DNA from: Finegoldia magna_J
GTDB taxonomy: Bacteria > Bacillota > Clostridia > Tissierellales > Peptoniphilaceae
Direction of reading: 5' to 3'
DNA length: 64,000 nucleotides
Assembly (NCBI RefSeq): GCF_002243175.1
Contig: NZ_NDYF01000013.1
Coordinates: 1-64,000 of the forward strand
Made by a program: the position numbers and the translations under genes. Positions 52,595-60,297 of this stretch are shown piece after piece (positions within the stretch are counted from its first letter, which is position 1; every line of letters begins with the position of its first letter). The notes beneath the pieces are model-generated. The model ran no database searches and was not told the DNA's origin. It saw nothing but the letters and a program-made list of their open reading frames with translations.

Positions 52595-52953
52595 CCCATT
52601 TGCGTGATTTCATTTCTAAGGACGAAGGACTTATCTACTCTTTTTATTAGAAAATAGCACACTAACCCCATAATCACTGAAACAATTAAATACACCAAAG
52701 CTTTTTTGCCCTTTGTGATTTCTATGTTTTTGTCTGTAATTATCAGCTTTACAATCATATAGCTCATCGCAAAATAAAGCGAAGAAATAAGTAAATCCGC
52801 TGTCAAAGTGCTATTTAATGCACCTATTTCGATATACCATATCCCCATAATTGCAAATATCGTAGCAACAAATATTGAAAACAATACCATTGGATATAGC
52901 TTTATTGTTTTCTGTAAGTTTTTTAGTTTCGATTTAAAAATATCTAACCTCAT
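52579..52953 (-). CDS. DUF4153 membrane protein, N-terminal part
   Basis: This 124-aa frame holds the first three or four membrane segments of a DUF4153 protein (MRLDIFKSKLKNLQKTIKLY start, hydrophobic runs near 23-45, 52-72, 86-104) and then stops in WDYL. Those last four residues are out of register with the following segment, which continues in another frame. The ribosome site GGAGGAAAT and a TATAAT box upstream mark a normal start, so the gene was intact until the frameshift. Confidence 0.7.
   Translation of the reverse strand: MRLDIFKSKLKNLQKTIKLYPMVLFSIFVATIFAIMGIWYIEIGALNSTLTADLLISSLYFAMSYMIVKLIITDKNIEITKGKKALVYLIVSVIMGLVCYFLIKRVDKSFVLRNEITQMGWDYL
52588..52599 (-). repeat. 5-base tandem repeat at a frameshift
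   Basis: The plus strand reads ATCCCATCCCAT, which is ATCCC twice plus AT. One copy fewer restores an open frame across the two DUF4153 pieces. It could be a replication slip, an inactivating mutation, or a phase-variable site. Confidence 0.7.
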
Positions 52954-53039
52954 AATTTCCTCCTGCTTTTCTATATTATATCACGATAAATATCTTAAAA
53001 ATCGCTTGAAAACATTTGTTGCAATTTCGTAAACATTGC

Positions 53040-53516
53040 TCAAATATTTACAGAAGGTTTGTGATTTTGTTCCAAATCTAATAAATACTTTTTCTTTTCT
53101 ATGCCAAATTTATATCCAGTGAGCTCATTGCTTTTTCCGATCACTCTGTGACAAGGTACTAAAATCATCAAATCATTTGAGCCAACAGCTCTACCAACTG
53201 CTCTTGCTGATGTTTTGAGGTTGTAAATTTTTTCATATTTTTCTTTGATGTCAGTGTATGTCGTAGTCGTTCCATACGGAATTTCACACACTAATTTCAA
53301 TATCTTAGTTGCATAATCTGATTTGTCGATTAGTATATCGTCAAACTGTCCAGTAATTTTCCCCGAAAAATAATCGTTCAAATATTTCTTACATTTTTCA
53401 ATTATTTCATCAGTCCCCTGTTCTACAAAATAATCTACAAATTCACATTTTATTATATTTTCTCCGTCACTTTCTATAAGAATATTTCCTATTTTTGATT
53501 TGTAAATTTCTCTCAT
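53040..53516 (-). CDS. ogt: Methylated-DNA-protein-cysteine methyltransferase
   Basis: This 158-aa protein repairs O6-methylguanine by transferring the methyl group to its own cysteine. The active site is VPCHRVIGKS near residue 121-130, followed by LTGYKFGIEKKKYLLDLE. The PYGTTTTYTDIKEKYEK DNA-binding region is near 85. It begins right after a terminator hairpin with no usual ribosome site in the bases I can see, which is odd. Confidence 0.94.
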   Translation of the reverse strand: MREIYKSKIGNILIESDGENIIKCEFVDYFVEQGTDEIIEKCKKYLNDYFSGKITGQFDDILIDKSDYATKILKLVCEIPYGTTTTYTDIKEKYEKIYNLKTSARAVGRAVGSNDLMILVPCHRVIGKSNELTGYKFGIEKKKYLLDLEQNHKPSVNI

Positions 53517-53517
53517 A

Positions 53518-53543
53518 TAAAAAAGCTCGGATTGCTCCGAGCT
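53518..53543 (-). terminator. Terminator before ogt
   Basis: A 7-bp stem (AGCTCGG with CCGAGCT, 53524-53530 and 53537-53543) is followed by TTTTTTATATG on the minus strand. It ends the unit of the two membrane-system genes. The ogt start codon lies only a few bases past it. Confidence 0.85.
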
Positions 53544-53550
53544 ATCTCCT

Positions 53551-54249
53551 TTATTTTACATTTAAGCCTTTGATGAAGTTGGTAAATAATATCGATAATA
53601 CAAGCGCTATTACCCCAGCTCCCAAATAAATATACATATTAAGTCCACTAAATAATTTGAATGCTGATATTAAATATTCTGAGAAGAATACATTTATAGC
53701 GATAATAATTGCAGTAAATAATATGAATATTTTCACAGCACCTAGTTTATACGCTAAGAATATCAACGAATTAAATGCAAGGCTGCACACCGATGTGATT
53801 ACAAAAACTATTGGCATATAAGATAACAATGAGCCTTTTGTGAACACTCCGATCTTGTCATAATAAATTTCGATTTGTCTAGCGTGTAAGAATCCCGACA
53901 AAACTCTTGTCAAATAAATTACACCAATTATAATTGCGAATACCAACACGACGTTGAAAATTCTTTCAAAAATCGTAGCTTTTTTGATTTGTTTTCTGTG
54001 GTAAGATGATTCTATGTTCATTCCAAAATCTTGGAAATAATCTTTACTTGCTACCAATAAAAAGTAAAAAGTATTGAATAAAAACATCGGCACAACGTAT
54101 GTGAATAGTGGCAATTTACCAAAATCGAATTTCCATATATTAAAGTAGGAAAGTCCTCCAATGATTGCTAATATCACAACAGATACAAGAAGAGTGTAGA
54201 ATGCGTACGCAAAACTATTCGACAACTTCTGTTTTAACAGTCTTTTCAT
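53551..54249 (-). CDS. ABC-2-type membrane protein paired with a degenerate ATPase
   Basis: This 232-aa membrane protein has about six hydrophobic segments in ABC-2 permease style and a cytoplasmic loop near residues 75-90. It begins at 54249 behind GAGGAGG; an upstream ATG is in that site. It overlaps the degenerate ATPase gene by 35 bases, so the two are translated together. No catalytic motif is present. It may be the membrane partner of the ATPase-like protein, a structural analogue of the YtrC family. Confidence 0.55.
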   Translation of the reverse strand: MKRLLKQKLSNSFAYAFYTLLVSVVILAIIGGLSYFNIWKFDFGKLPLFTYVVPMFLFNTFYFLLVASKDYFQDFGMNIESSYHRKQIKKATIFERIFNVVLVFAIIIGVIYLTRVLSGFLHARQIEIYYDKIGVFTKGSLLSYMPIVFVITSVCSLAFNSLIFLAYKLGAVKIFILFTAIIIAINVFFSEYLISAFKLFSGLNMYIYLGAGVIALVLSILFTNFIKGLNVK

Positions 54250-55102
54250 AATTTCCCTCCTCAATCATTGTAATTAATTCGTCTAATGGTAATTGTTTGA
54301 TTACACAGCCGTTATTTTCAAGTAAAATTCGTTCGTCTTCGTTGATATCATCGAACATTTTGATTTCATCCTCTAATCCATCAGAAGTTCTCGTCAAAAT
54401 CCTCTTGTAATTCATAGCAGTGATGATTTCCTTAGGTCCACGAACTACGTTTGCTTTGGTAAGTATGTTGTGCTTAGAATCCTTGAATTTAATTCTACCA
54501 TCTTGCATCAACACCAAATAATCAAAAAATACTTCCTCCACAATTGGAGCTGAAATCAATATCGTATTTCTGATTAATTCTTGACGCTTTTTCATTATAT
54601 CTATAAATTCCAAAGAAAGCTTTCTGTCTGCTATTTCAAAATTTTTAAGTAATACTATCTTTTTGTTCGTAGCAAGTGCCGCAGTCATAAGCACGATGTT
54701 GCAGTAATCTTCCTTCAAATCTTCAAGTCTTGCGAATTCATCAATTGCAAATCCTTTTAGCACAGAATCCACAAATTCTTCGTCGAAATAAGGATTCAAC
54801 TTCTTTTTTAATTTAAGATACTTCTTAACCTTCATAGATGAATTGTAATCTTGTAAAAATGTTGAAAACTCAACTTCGTTTGTTAGCTTTGGATCCTTTA
54901 GGACGTTTTCTTTTTCTTCAAAACCATACAAGAATTCTCCATTGTATTTAGTTGTAAAAGATCCCAAAATATCAAACAATTCATCAATGTTTTTGTCGTG
55001 ACCTGTAAACAAATATATGTAACCTTCTTCTATTTCAAGGCTACAATCCAGGTCAATTTTTTTCAATCTTCTTTTTTTGTTTATGTTATCTATCGTATAC
55101 AT
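54215..55102 (-). CDS. ABC-ATPase-like protein without catalytic motifs
   Basis: This 295-aa protein keeps the outline of a YtrB/EcsA-type ABC ATPase but lacks the catalytic residues. Where Walker A should be it has GHDKNIDE (34-41). Where the LSGGQ signature should be it has LEDLKED (127-133). Where Walker B has D-E-P it reads IVLLKNF (149-155). Where the switch His should be it has SAP (184-186). The flanking NPYFDEEFVDSVLKGF and FDYLVLMQDGRI segments still match the family. The reading frame is intact, so it is a pseudo-ATPase, not a pseudogene. It precedes an ABC-2-type membrane gene. Confidence 0.7.
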   Translation of the reverse strand: MYTIDNINKKRRLKKIDLDCSLEIEEGYIYLFTGHDKNIDELFDILGSFTTKYNGEFLYGFEEKENVLKDPKLTNEVEFSTFLQDYNSSMKVKKYLKLKKKLNPYFDEEFVDSVLKGFAIDEFARLEDLKEDYCNIVLMTAALATNKKIVLLKNFEIADRKLSLEFIDIMKKRQELIRNTILISAPIVEEVFFDYLVLMQDGRIKFKDSKHNILTKANVVRGPKEIITAMNYKRILTRTSDGLEDEIKMFDDINEDERILLENNGCVIKQLPLDELITMIEEGNYEKTVKTEVVE

Positions 55103-55110
55103 AAAATCTC

Positions 55111-55623
55111 CTATTTAAATCTCGAATGAGACAACCTACTTGCCGCAGCCGCTGCAATCGCAGCCACTATATCATCCAAAAATGTGTTAACACAATCTGT
55201 TTTTTCTACGTCTAATTCTTTGATAATTCCGATCTTTTCCTTATCCAAATACCCAAAATTAGTAAATCCGATTGACCCGTACACATTGATTATTGACAAA
55301 GCCAACACTTCATCAATTCCATAAAGTCCTTCATCTGATTCGATAATTTTTTGAATAGGATCATCGAATAACTTTTTATCACAAGCTTTGTCGATTGCAA
55401 TCCCCGTTAATACACATTGCAACACTTCACGCTTTTCTAAAACTCTCTCCACATTTTCAGTGCACAATTCCATCGTCAAATTCGGATAGTATTTTTCTTG
55501 TAAAGTGAACACTATTTTTGAAATATCTTCTATCACAACGCCTCTTTCTTGTAATTGGCGAATCGTAATCTCTTTCAATTCTTGAATAGTATAAGGATAT
55601 TCAGAAACTTTTTTTCTACCCAT
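55111..55623 (-). CDS. PgpA-like protein, YutG type
   Basis: This 170-aa protein matches the YutG branch of phosphatidylglycerophosphatase A. Signature segments are EKYYPNLTMELCTENVERVLEKREV near residues 48-70, VLTGIAIDKACDKK near 76, DEGLYGIDEVLALSIINVYGSIGF near 97-120, and the Ala-rich FLDDIVAAIAAAAASRL near the end. YutG relatives have lost or changed some PgpA catalytic acids, and the exact reaction is not settled. It lies eight bases before the degenerate ATPase gene, perhaps in the same unit. Confidence 0.8.
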   Translation of the reverse strand: MGRKKVSEYPYTIQELKEITIRQLQERGVVIEDISKIVFTLQEKYYPNLTMELCTENVERVLEKREVLQCVLTGIAIDKACDKKLFDDPIQKIIESDEGLYGIDEVLALSIINVYGSIGFTNFGYLDKEKIGIIKELDVEKTDCVNTFLDDIVAAIAAAAASRLSHSRFK

Positions 55624-55680
55624 GTTACCTCCTAAAAATATCTCTATACTATATTTTACCCAAAATTCAAGCGCTTTACT

Positions 55681-56613
55681 CTAATTTGTCGGCAATTTTC
55701 TTTTAGAATATATTACTTTTACTTCATCTCCAATTTCATTTGTAAAATCATTGTTGAGCATATATGAATCGATAGTTTTATCTTCCAATTGAATAACCAC
55801 TTTAACGCTTGATCCTTGGAATACAATATCCTTGATAACTCCATCTTCTCCTTGGTCTGAAATTTTCACATCCTCTGGCCTAACGTAATATCCTTCAAAA
55901 ATATTTTTTTCTCCGATAAAATTCAACACGAAATTATTTTTCGGATTTTTGTAGATATCTAAAGGATAGGAATGTTGTTCGATTTTGCCTTTGTTCATCA
56001 GAATAATATCATCTGCCAACTCAAAAGCTTCGTTTTGGTCGTGTGTTACGAAAATCATCGTAGTTCCTAGATTTTTTTGAATATTTTTGATTAATAATCT
56101 CATGCTAACTCTCAATTTTTGATCCAAATTGCTAAGAGGTTCATCAAGTAATAAAAGTTTTGGACTCAAAACCAAAGACCTTGCAAGGGCAACTCTTTGT
56201 CTTTGTCCCCCAGATAATTCGTCAATCATTTTTTTCTCATGACCTTTTAAGCCAACAAGATCAATCATTTCATTGACTTTGTTCTCAATTGTAGCTTTGT
56301 CCATGTTTTTGAATTTCAAACCATAGGCGACATTATTGAACACATTCATGTGATAGAAAAGCCCGTACGATTGGAACACAGTGGTGATGTCTCTTTTTTC
56401 AGCGGTTAAGTGTGTGATATCTTCCCCATCCAAAATAATTTGCCCTGAATTAGGCTTCACAAAACCACCAATCATATTCAAAATCGTACTTTTACCACAA
56501 CCAGAAGGTCCCAAAATACACAACATTTTTCCTTTTTCCAATTCAAATTCAACATTATCTACTACGGTTTTATCTTCGTAAATTTTCGTAAGATTTTTTA
56601 CACTTAAAATCAT
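55681..56613 (-). CDS. ABC transporter ATPase, Fe3+/organophosphate type
   Basis: This 310-aa ATPase is of the FbpC/PotA class. It has Walker A GPSGCGKSTILNM near residue 35, signature LSGGQRQRVALARSL near 133, and LLLLDEPLSNLDQKLR. A short C-terminal TOBE-like region follows (EGYYVRPEDVKI). It overlaps the permease gene by four bases. It energises the transporter formed with the two genes upstream. Confidence 0.92.
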   Translation of the reverse strand: MILSVKNLTKIYEDKTVVDNVEFELEKGKMLCILGPSGCGKSTILNMIGGFVKPNSGQIILDGEDITHLTAEKRDITTVFQSYGLFYHMNVFNNVAYGLKFKNMDKATIENKVNEMIDLVGLKGHEKKMIDELSGGQRQRVALARSLVLSPKLLLLDEPLSNLDQKLRVSMRLLIKNIQKNLGTTMIFVTHDQNEAFELADDIILMNKGKIEQHSYPLDIYKNPKNNFVLNFIGEKNIFEGYYVRPEDVKISDQGEDGVIKDIVFQGSSVKVVIQLEDKTIDSYMLNNDFTNEIGDEVKVIYSKRKLPTN

Positions 56614-58205
56614 TTTCTATCTCCTATTTTTGTCGCCAAATAATATCCACCATTTACAACAAGACATATCAAAATTATTATTAACGCAATTACTGAACCA
56701 ATATTATAATTACCACTGTTTATAACATCAAACATCACTAGCGTTAAAACTTTTTGCCCTGGATAAACCAAGAAAATAATCGATCCAATTGTCGTCATCG
56801 TCGCAGTGAATGCATTGATGAATGTGACTGTGAATCCCTTCTTAGTTAGTGGAAGAACGATGTCTTTAAATACATAAATGAAATTTGCCCCCAAATCCTG
56901 TGCAGAATTGATTTCATCTTCGCTAATTGACAAAACGTGGCTGTTCATAACTTTTGTCGAAAAAGGCATTTGTTTGAACAAAACATTCAACACTACAATT
57001 GCGCTAGTTCCAACAAGCATCAATGGTTTGTGATTAAACGCTAACAAATAACCTAAACCAAAGAATGTTCCCGGCAAAATATAAGGCAAATTAGATATAT
57101 AATCTGCAATTTTAATTACCTTGCTCTTTTTTATTATCGAATAATAAGCCATCAACAAACCAATCATACTTCCGAAAAATGCACTAATCAAAGAGTACAC
57201 GATACTTCTTGTGATTGTGTTTGTAATGTACGATTTGGAATTTCTGAAGTTTTCCAAAGTAAATGTAAGTTCGTTGTTTTTCATTTTTGTAAATGCTGAT
57301 AAAATAATTGACGCATATTGAATTACAAGCCAACTCAACAAAAAAACACTGGTTGCACACAAGAAATAAAACACAGCAGACTTTTTATCGATAATTGGTG
57401 TGCCTGACGAATTAGAATTAACATTGCTTTTTCTCATAGATTTCGAATAAATGATAAACATAATAACAGAAGGAATCAAAATCATTATGTTTATAACTGC
57501 CGCAGTTTTAATATCCCCTTTGCTAATGACAGCCATGTAACCTTCACTTGCCAATACGTTAAACTTTCCACCTATAATTGCAGGAGTTCCAAAATCTGCG
57601 ATTGAGCGAATAAATGTTAGGAAAAACACAGAAATCAACGTGTTTTTTAATTGTGGAATCAAAATATCAATGACTACATGGTTCGTATTTGCTCCCAAAT
57701 CAACCGCTGAATTAATAGAGTCTGAATCCAAATTATTCAGATAAGATATTACCATCAAACTGCTCAACGACAAAAATCCCAATGTTTCCATCAAAATAAT
57801 TCCCGTCATTCCATAAGGATTGGTGTTTAATTTCAACAAATTGTAAGTGATGAATCCTCTTCTCCCGAATAAATTTATGTAAGACAAACTTGTTACAAAA
57901 TGAGGTGAAATCATCGTCACCAATAAAATTGCGCTGATGATTTTTTGATGAATTTTACCACTCAAAAAACAATACAAGCCAATTATCGCAGAAAAAACCG
58001 TCGTTAAAACCGATACAATAAAACCAACTGTAATTGAATTCACAAACAGTTTTTTATTTTCTTTAAATACATTTAAAATAAAATCTATGAAATTGCCACC
58101 ATCTGTTGTAAAAGCTTCTTTAAATACGTATAAAAATGGCAGTCCAATAAACACGAATATGAGTAGGAAAATTATGTATTTAATAAATTTATCTAATGTT
58201 TTCAT
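56610..58205 (-). CDS. ABC transporter permease with two MetI domains
   Basis: This 531-aa protein is a fused double permease of the FbpB/PhnU kind, with 12 hydrophobic segments in two halves (about 1-265 and 290-531). Each half has an EAA loop: SINSAVDLGANTNHVVIDILIPQ near residue 175 and DEINSAQDLGANFIYVFKDIVLP near 440. Two hairpins separate it from the binding-protein gene upstream. Confidence 0.9.
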   Translation of the reverse strand: MKTLDKFIKYIIFLLIFVFIGLPFLYVFKEAFTTDGGNFIDFILNVFKENKKLFVNSITVGFIVSVLTTVFSAIIGLYCFLSGKIHQKIISAILLVTMISPHFVTSLSYINLFGRRGFITYNLLKLNTNPYGMTGIILMETLGFLSLSSLMVISYLNNLDSDSINSAVDLGANTNHVVIDILIPQLKNTLISVFFLTFIRSIADFGTPAIIGGKFNVLASEGYMAVISKGDIKTAAVINIMILIPSVIMFIIYSKSMRKSNVNSNSSGTPIIDKKSAVFYFLCATSVFLLSWLVIQYASIILSAFTKMKNNELTFTLENFRNSKSYITNTITRSIVYSLISAFFGSMIGLLMAYYSIIKKSKVIKIADYISNLPYILPGTFFGLGYLLAFNHKPLMLVGTSAIVVLNVLFKQMPFSTKVMNSHVLSISEDEINSAQDLGANFIYVFKDIVLPLTKKGFTVTFINAFTATMTTIGSIIFLVYPGQKVLTLVMFDVINSGNYNIGSVIALIIILICLVVNGGYYLATKIGDRK

Positions 58206-58225
58206 GATTTACTCCATATAAAACA

Positions 58226-58243
58226 AGCACCCGTTAAGGTGCT
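58226..58243 (-). promoter_or_regulatory. First hairpin between binding protein and permease genes
   Basis: A 6-bp stem AGCACC/GGTGCT with a 6-base loop, no T-run. Together with the next hairpin it probably stabilises the upstream message or reduces read-through. Confidence 0.5.
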
Positions 58244-58251
58244 AGTTAAAT

Positions 58252-58276
58252 GGGAGAAACCAAACAGATTTCTCCC
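58252..58276 (-). promoter_or_regulatory. Second hairpin between binding protein and permease genes
   Basis: A perfect 8-bp stem GGGAGAAA/TTTCTCCC with a 9-base loop, directly after the binding-protein stop codon. Without a T-run it is a stem-loop of the kind that protects the upstream mRNA from exonucleases. Confidence 0.6.
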
Positions 58277-58283
58277 TATTAAA

Positions 58284-59357
58284 TTACTTACTTTTTACAA
58301 ATTCTGAGAATTTATTTAAAATAGCTTCTCTCTTTTCACCGAAAGTAGACAAATCTTGTTTGATTAAGTTTTCTTTTTTCAAACCTAAATCAAGACCTTT
58401 GATTCCATCTTTAACCATTTGGTTAGAATCTTTTCCGTCTATTTCTGCTAACATTTGTAAAGATTCATCTTCTAACATGAAATCGATGAATGCTTTTGCA
58501 ACTTCAGTGTTAGGTGAATTTTTGAAAATAGCTACTCCTTCTGGAACCCATGGAATACCATCTTCAGGATATACAACAGTTAAGTTGTTATCTTTTGCTG
58601 TATCAAACGCTGATTTGTCAACTGGAATAATACCAATTCCAAATTCTCCAGCAGCTGTTTTTTCTTGAGGATCTTTTCCTCTTTTTCCGTAGAAGCTGAT
58701 GTTATCATTTAATTTAGATAAATAATCCCAACCTTTTTCTTCGCCGTATTTGTCCAACAATCCTTTAACTGCGGCGTAGTTTGTACCAGAGATTGAAGGA
58801 TCGCTCATGATTACTTCGCCTTTGTATTTTGGATCTGCTAATTCATCCCAAGTTTTTGGAACTTCTAAGTTTTTAGATTTTAATACTTCGTTATTTGCTA
58901 AGAAGCCAACAACTGTGATTCCTTTTGATAACCAATAACCATCTTTGTCTTTGTAATCGTCTGGAATTTGTTTCAAAGCTTCAGATTCATATTTTTCTAA
59001 CATATCGTCTGATTTAGCTTTCATGAAAGCGTCGATTCCGCCTCCAAACCATACATCAGCCATAGCCTTACCTTCAGCTTTTGCTCTTGATAAAACTTCA
59101 CCACTTGACATAGATAAGAATTCTACCTTAGCTCCTGTTTTTTCAGTGAACTTGTCGAATAATTTTACGTATTTGTCGCTTGTTGCAACAACATTCAAAG
59201 TTTTACCTTCAAACTTTTTAGCGTCGTCTACTTTTTCTTCAGTTTTTGTAGATTCTTTTGATGTTGTTTCTTTTGAATTATCTTTTGATTGACAAGCAGC
59301 CAACGCAAAAATTAACATTAAAGAAAGACTTAACATCTTTAAAAATTTGTTTTTCAT
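58284..59357 (-). CDS. ABC transporter binding lipoprotein, Fe3+/organophosphate type
   Basis: This 357-aa lipoprotein has a lipobox LAAC near residue 22 and a Ser/Thr/Lys-rich linker. The body is a type 2 periplasmic-binding fold of the FbpA/AfuA class (LNVVATSDKYVKLFDKF, ADVWFGGGIDAFMKA, PKTWDELADPKYKGEVIMSDP). I do not see the paired Tyr residues used by ferric-binding FbpA. The ligand could be iron complexed differently, 2-aminoethylphosphonate or a sugar phosphate. A TATACT/TTGTAA promoter (59392-59420, 17 bp) precedes it. Confidence 0.85.
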   Translation of the reverse strand: MKNKFLKMLSLSLMLIFALAACQSKDNSKETTSKESTKTEEKVDDAKKFEGKTLNVVATSDKYVKLFDKFTEKTGAKVEFLSMSSGEVLSRAKAEGKAMADVWFGGGIDAFMKAKSDDMLEKYESEALKQIPDDYKDKDGYWLSKGITVVGFLANNEVLKSKNLEVPKTWDELADPKYKGEVIMSDPSISGTNYAAVKGLLDKYGEEKGWDYLSKLNDNISFYGKRGKDPQEKTAAGEFGIGIIPVDKSAFDTAKDNNLTVVYPEDGIPWVPEGVAIFKNSPNTEVAKAFIDFMLEDESLQMLAEIDGKDSNQMVKDGIKGLDLGLKKENLIKQDLSTFGEKREAILNKFSEFVKSK

Positions 59358-59424
59358 AATCCCTCCATATTTTTTAATTATATCATTAGATAGTATATAT
59401 TATTTTGAAATATTTTACAAATAC

Positions 59425-59457
59425 ACAAAATGACTCCAATTTTTGGAGTCATTTCGT
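59425..59457 (-). terminator. Terminator of the 240-aa lipoprotein gene
   Basis: A 12-bp stem (59428-59439 with 59443-59454) with a 3-base loop is followed by TTTGTGTATTTG on the minus strand, directly after the stop codon. Confidence 0.75.
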
Positions 59458-59462
59458 GTAAA

Positions 59463-60185
59463 TTATTTCTCAATATATGATTTGATAAAGTAATTACCAT
59501 CCTTATTTTCAAGAGTAAGAGTCGCATAGTTGTTTTTTAATACTAAATCATTGCCTTTGATTTCTCCTTCAGTTGGATAAAAAGTGCCTATAGAAACATC
59601 GCTTACAAATGTATAATAAGCGTTGTTTTCTTTCAAATACAAGCATTTTCCTTTACTTTTAACATCGTCTGAAACAATCCCTGCATATTTTTTCAACGTA
59701 GCATCTATTAAATTTTTATCGATTTCAACTAACGGCATTAGTTTAGCTGATAATTCGAATTCTGAAAAACTATCTAGTTTTTTCAATTTTTCTATTATAG
59801 CTTTGTGCTCATCTGAATTTTCTTCATAATTTTTCGATGGAAAATAATTGATAAAGCTATCCAAATCTATTTCTTTTGGATCGTTGTAACTTCCTGCCTT
59901 GAAGAAATTCGAAGTTATGTTTTTAATTTCATCAAATTCTGATCCAGGCCTTTTCTCCACAAAAACTTTTTTAATTTGATTTACCTCGTCATCTGTTAGC
60001 TTTCTATCTTTTCCTGCCTTTATCCCTTTGAAAGCTTCTTCAAAGTAATTTCCAACCCATTTTTGTTGTTCTTCAGTTAATTTGATATTTTCTTTGTTGT
60101 CTTTACTTTTATCGCAAGATGCTAGAAATATTATCGCAAATAATAAAACAACCGAAACTTTTAAAAATTTATGTAATCTTTTCAT
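59463..60185 (-). CDS. Lipoprotein of unknown function
   Basis: This 240-aa protein has a lipoprotein signal (MKRLHKFLKVSVVLLFAIIF, then LASC). After it come about 215 mainly charged residues in two parts: a helical region (residues 38-150, KLTDDEVNQIKKVFVE) and a beta-rich end (residues 165-240, YYTFVSDVSIGTFYPTEGEI). I recognise no family. It stands alone between the metallophosphoesterase gene and the ABC transporter. Confidence 0.6.
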   Translation of the reverse strand: MKRLHKFLKVSVVLLFAIIFLASCDKSKDNKENIKLTEEQQKWVGNYFEEAFKGIKAGKDRKLTDDEVNQIKKVFVEKRPGSEFDEIKNITSNFFKAGSYNDPKEIDLDSFINYFPSKNYEENSDEHKAIIEKLKKLDSFSEFELSAKLMPLVEIDKNLIDATLKKYAGIVSDDVKSKGKCLYLKENNAYYTFVSDVSIGTFYPTEGEIKGNDLVLKNNYATLTLENKDGNYFIKSYIEK

Positions 60186-60239
60186 AGATACTCCCCCTTT
60201 ATTTGGTTTATTTATACCCTGATTCCTTAATTTTATATC

Positions 60240-60270
60240 AAAAAATATCCCCTCAATAAAAATTGAGAGG
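60240..60270 (-). terminator. Terminator of the CWB2 metallophosphoesterase gene
   Basis: A 9-bp stem with one G-U pair (CCTCTCAAT with ATTGAGGGG on the minus strand) is followed by ATATTTTTTG. It lies 27 bases past the stop codon. Confidence 0.8.
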
Positions 60271-60297
60271 ATACCTAAAATTTAGAAGTTTATGGGA

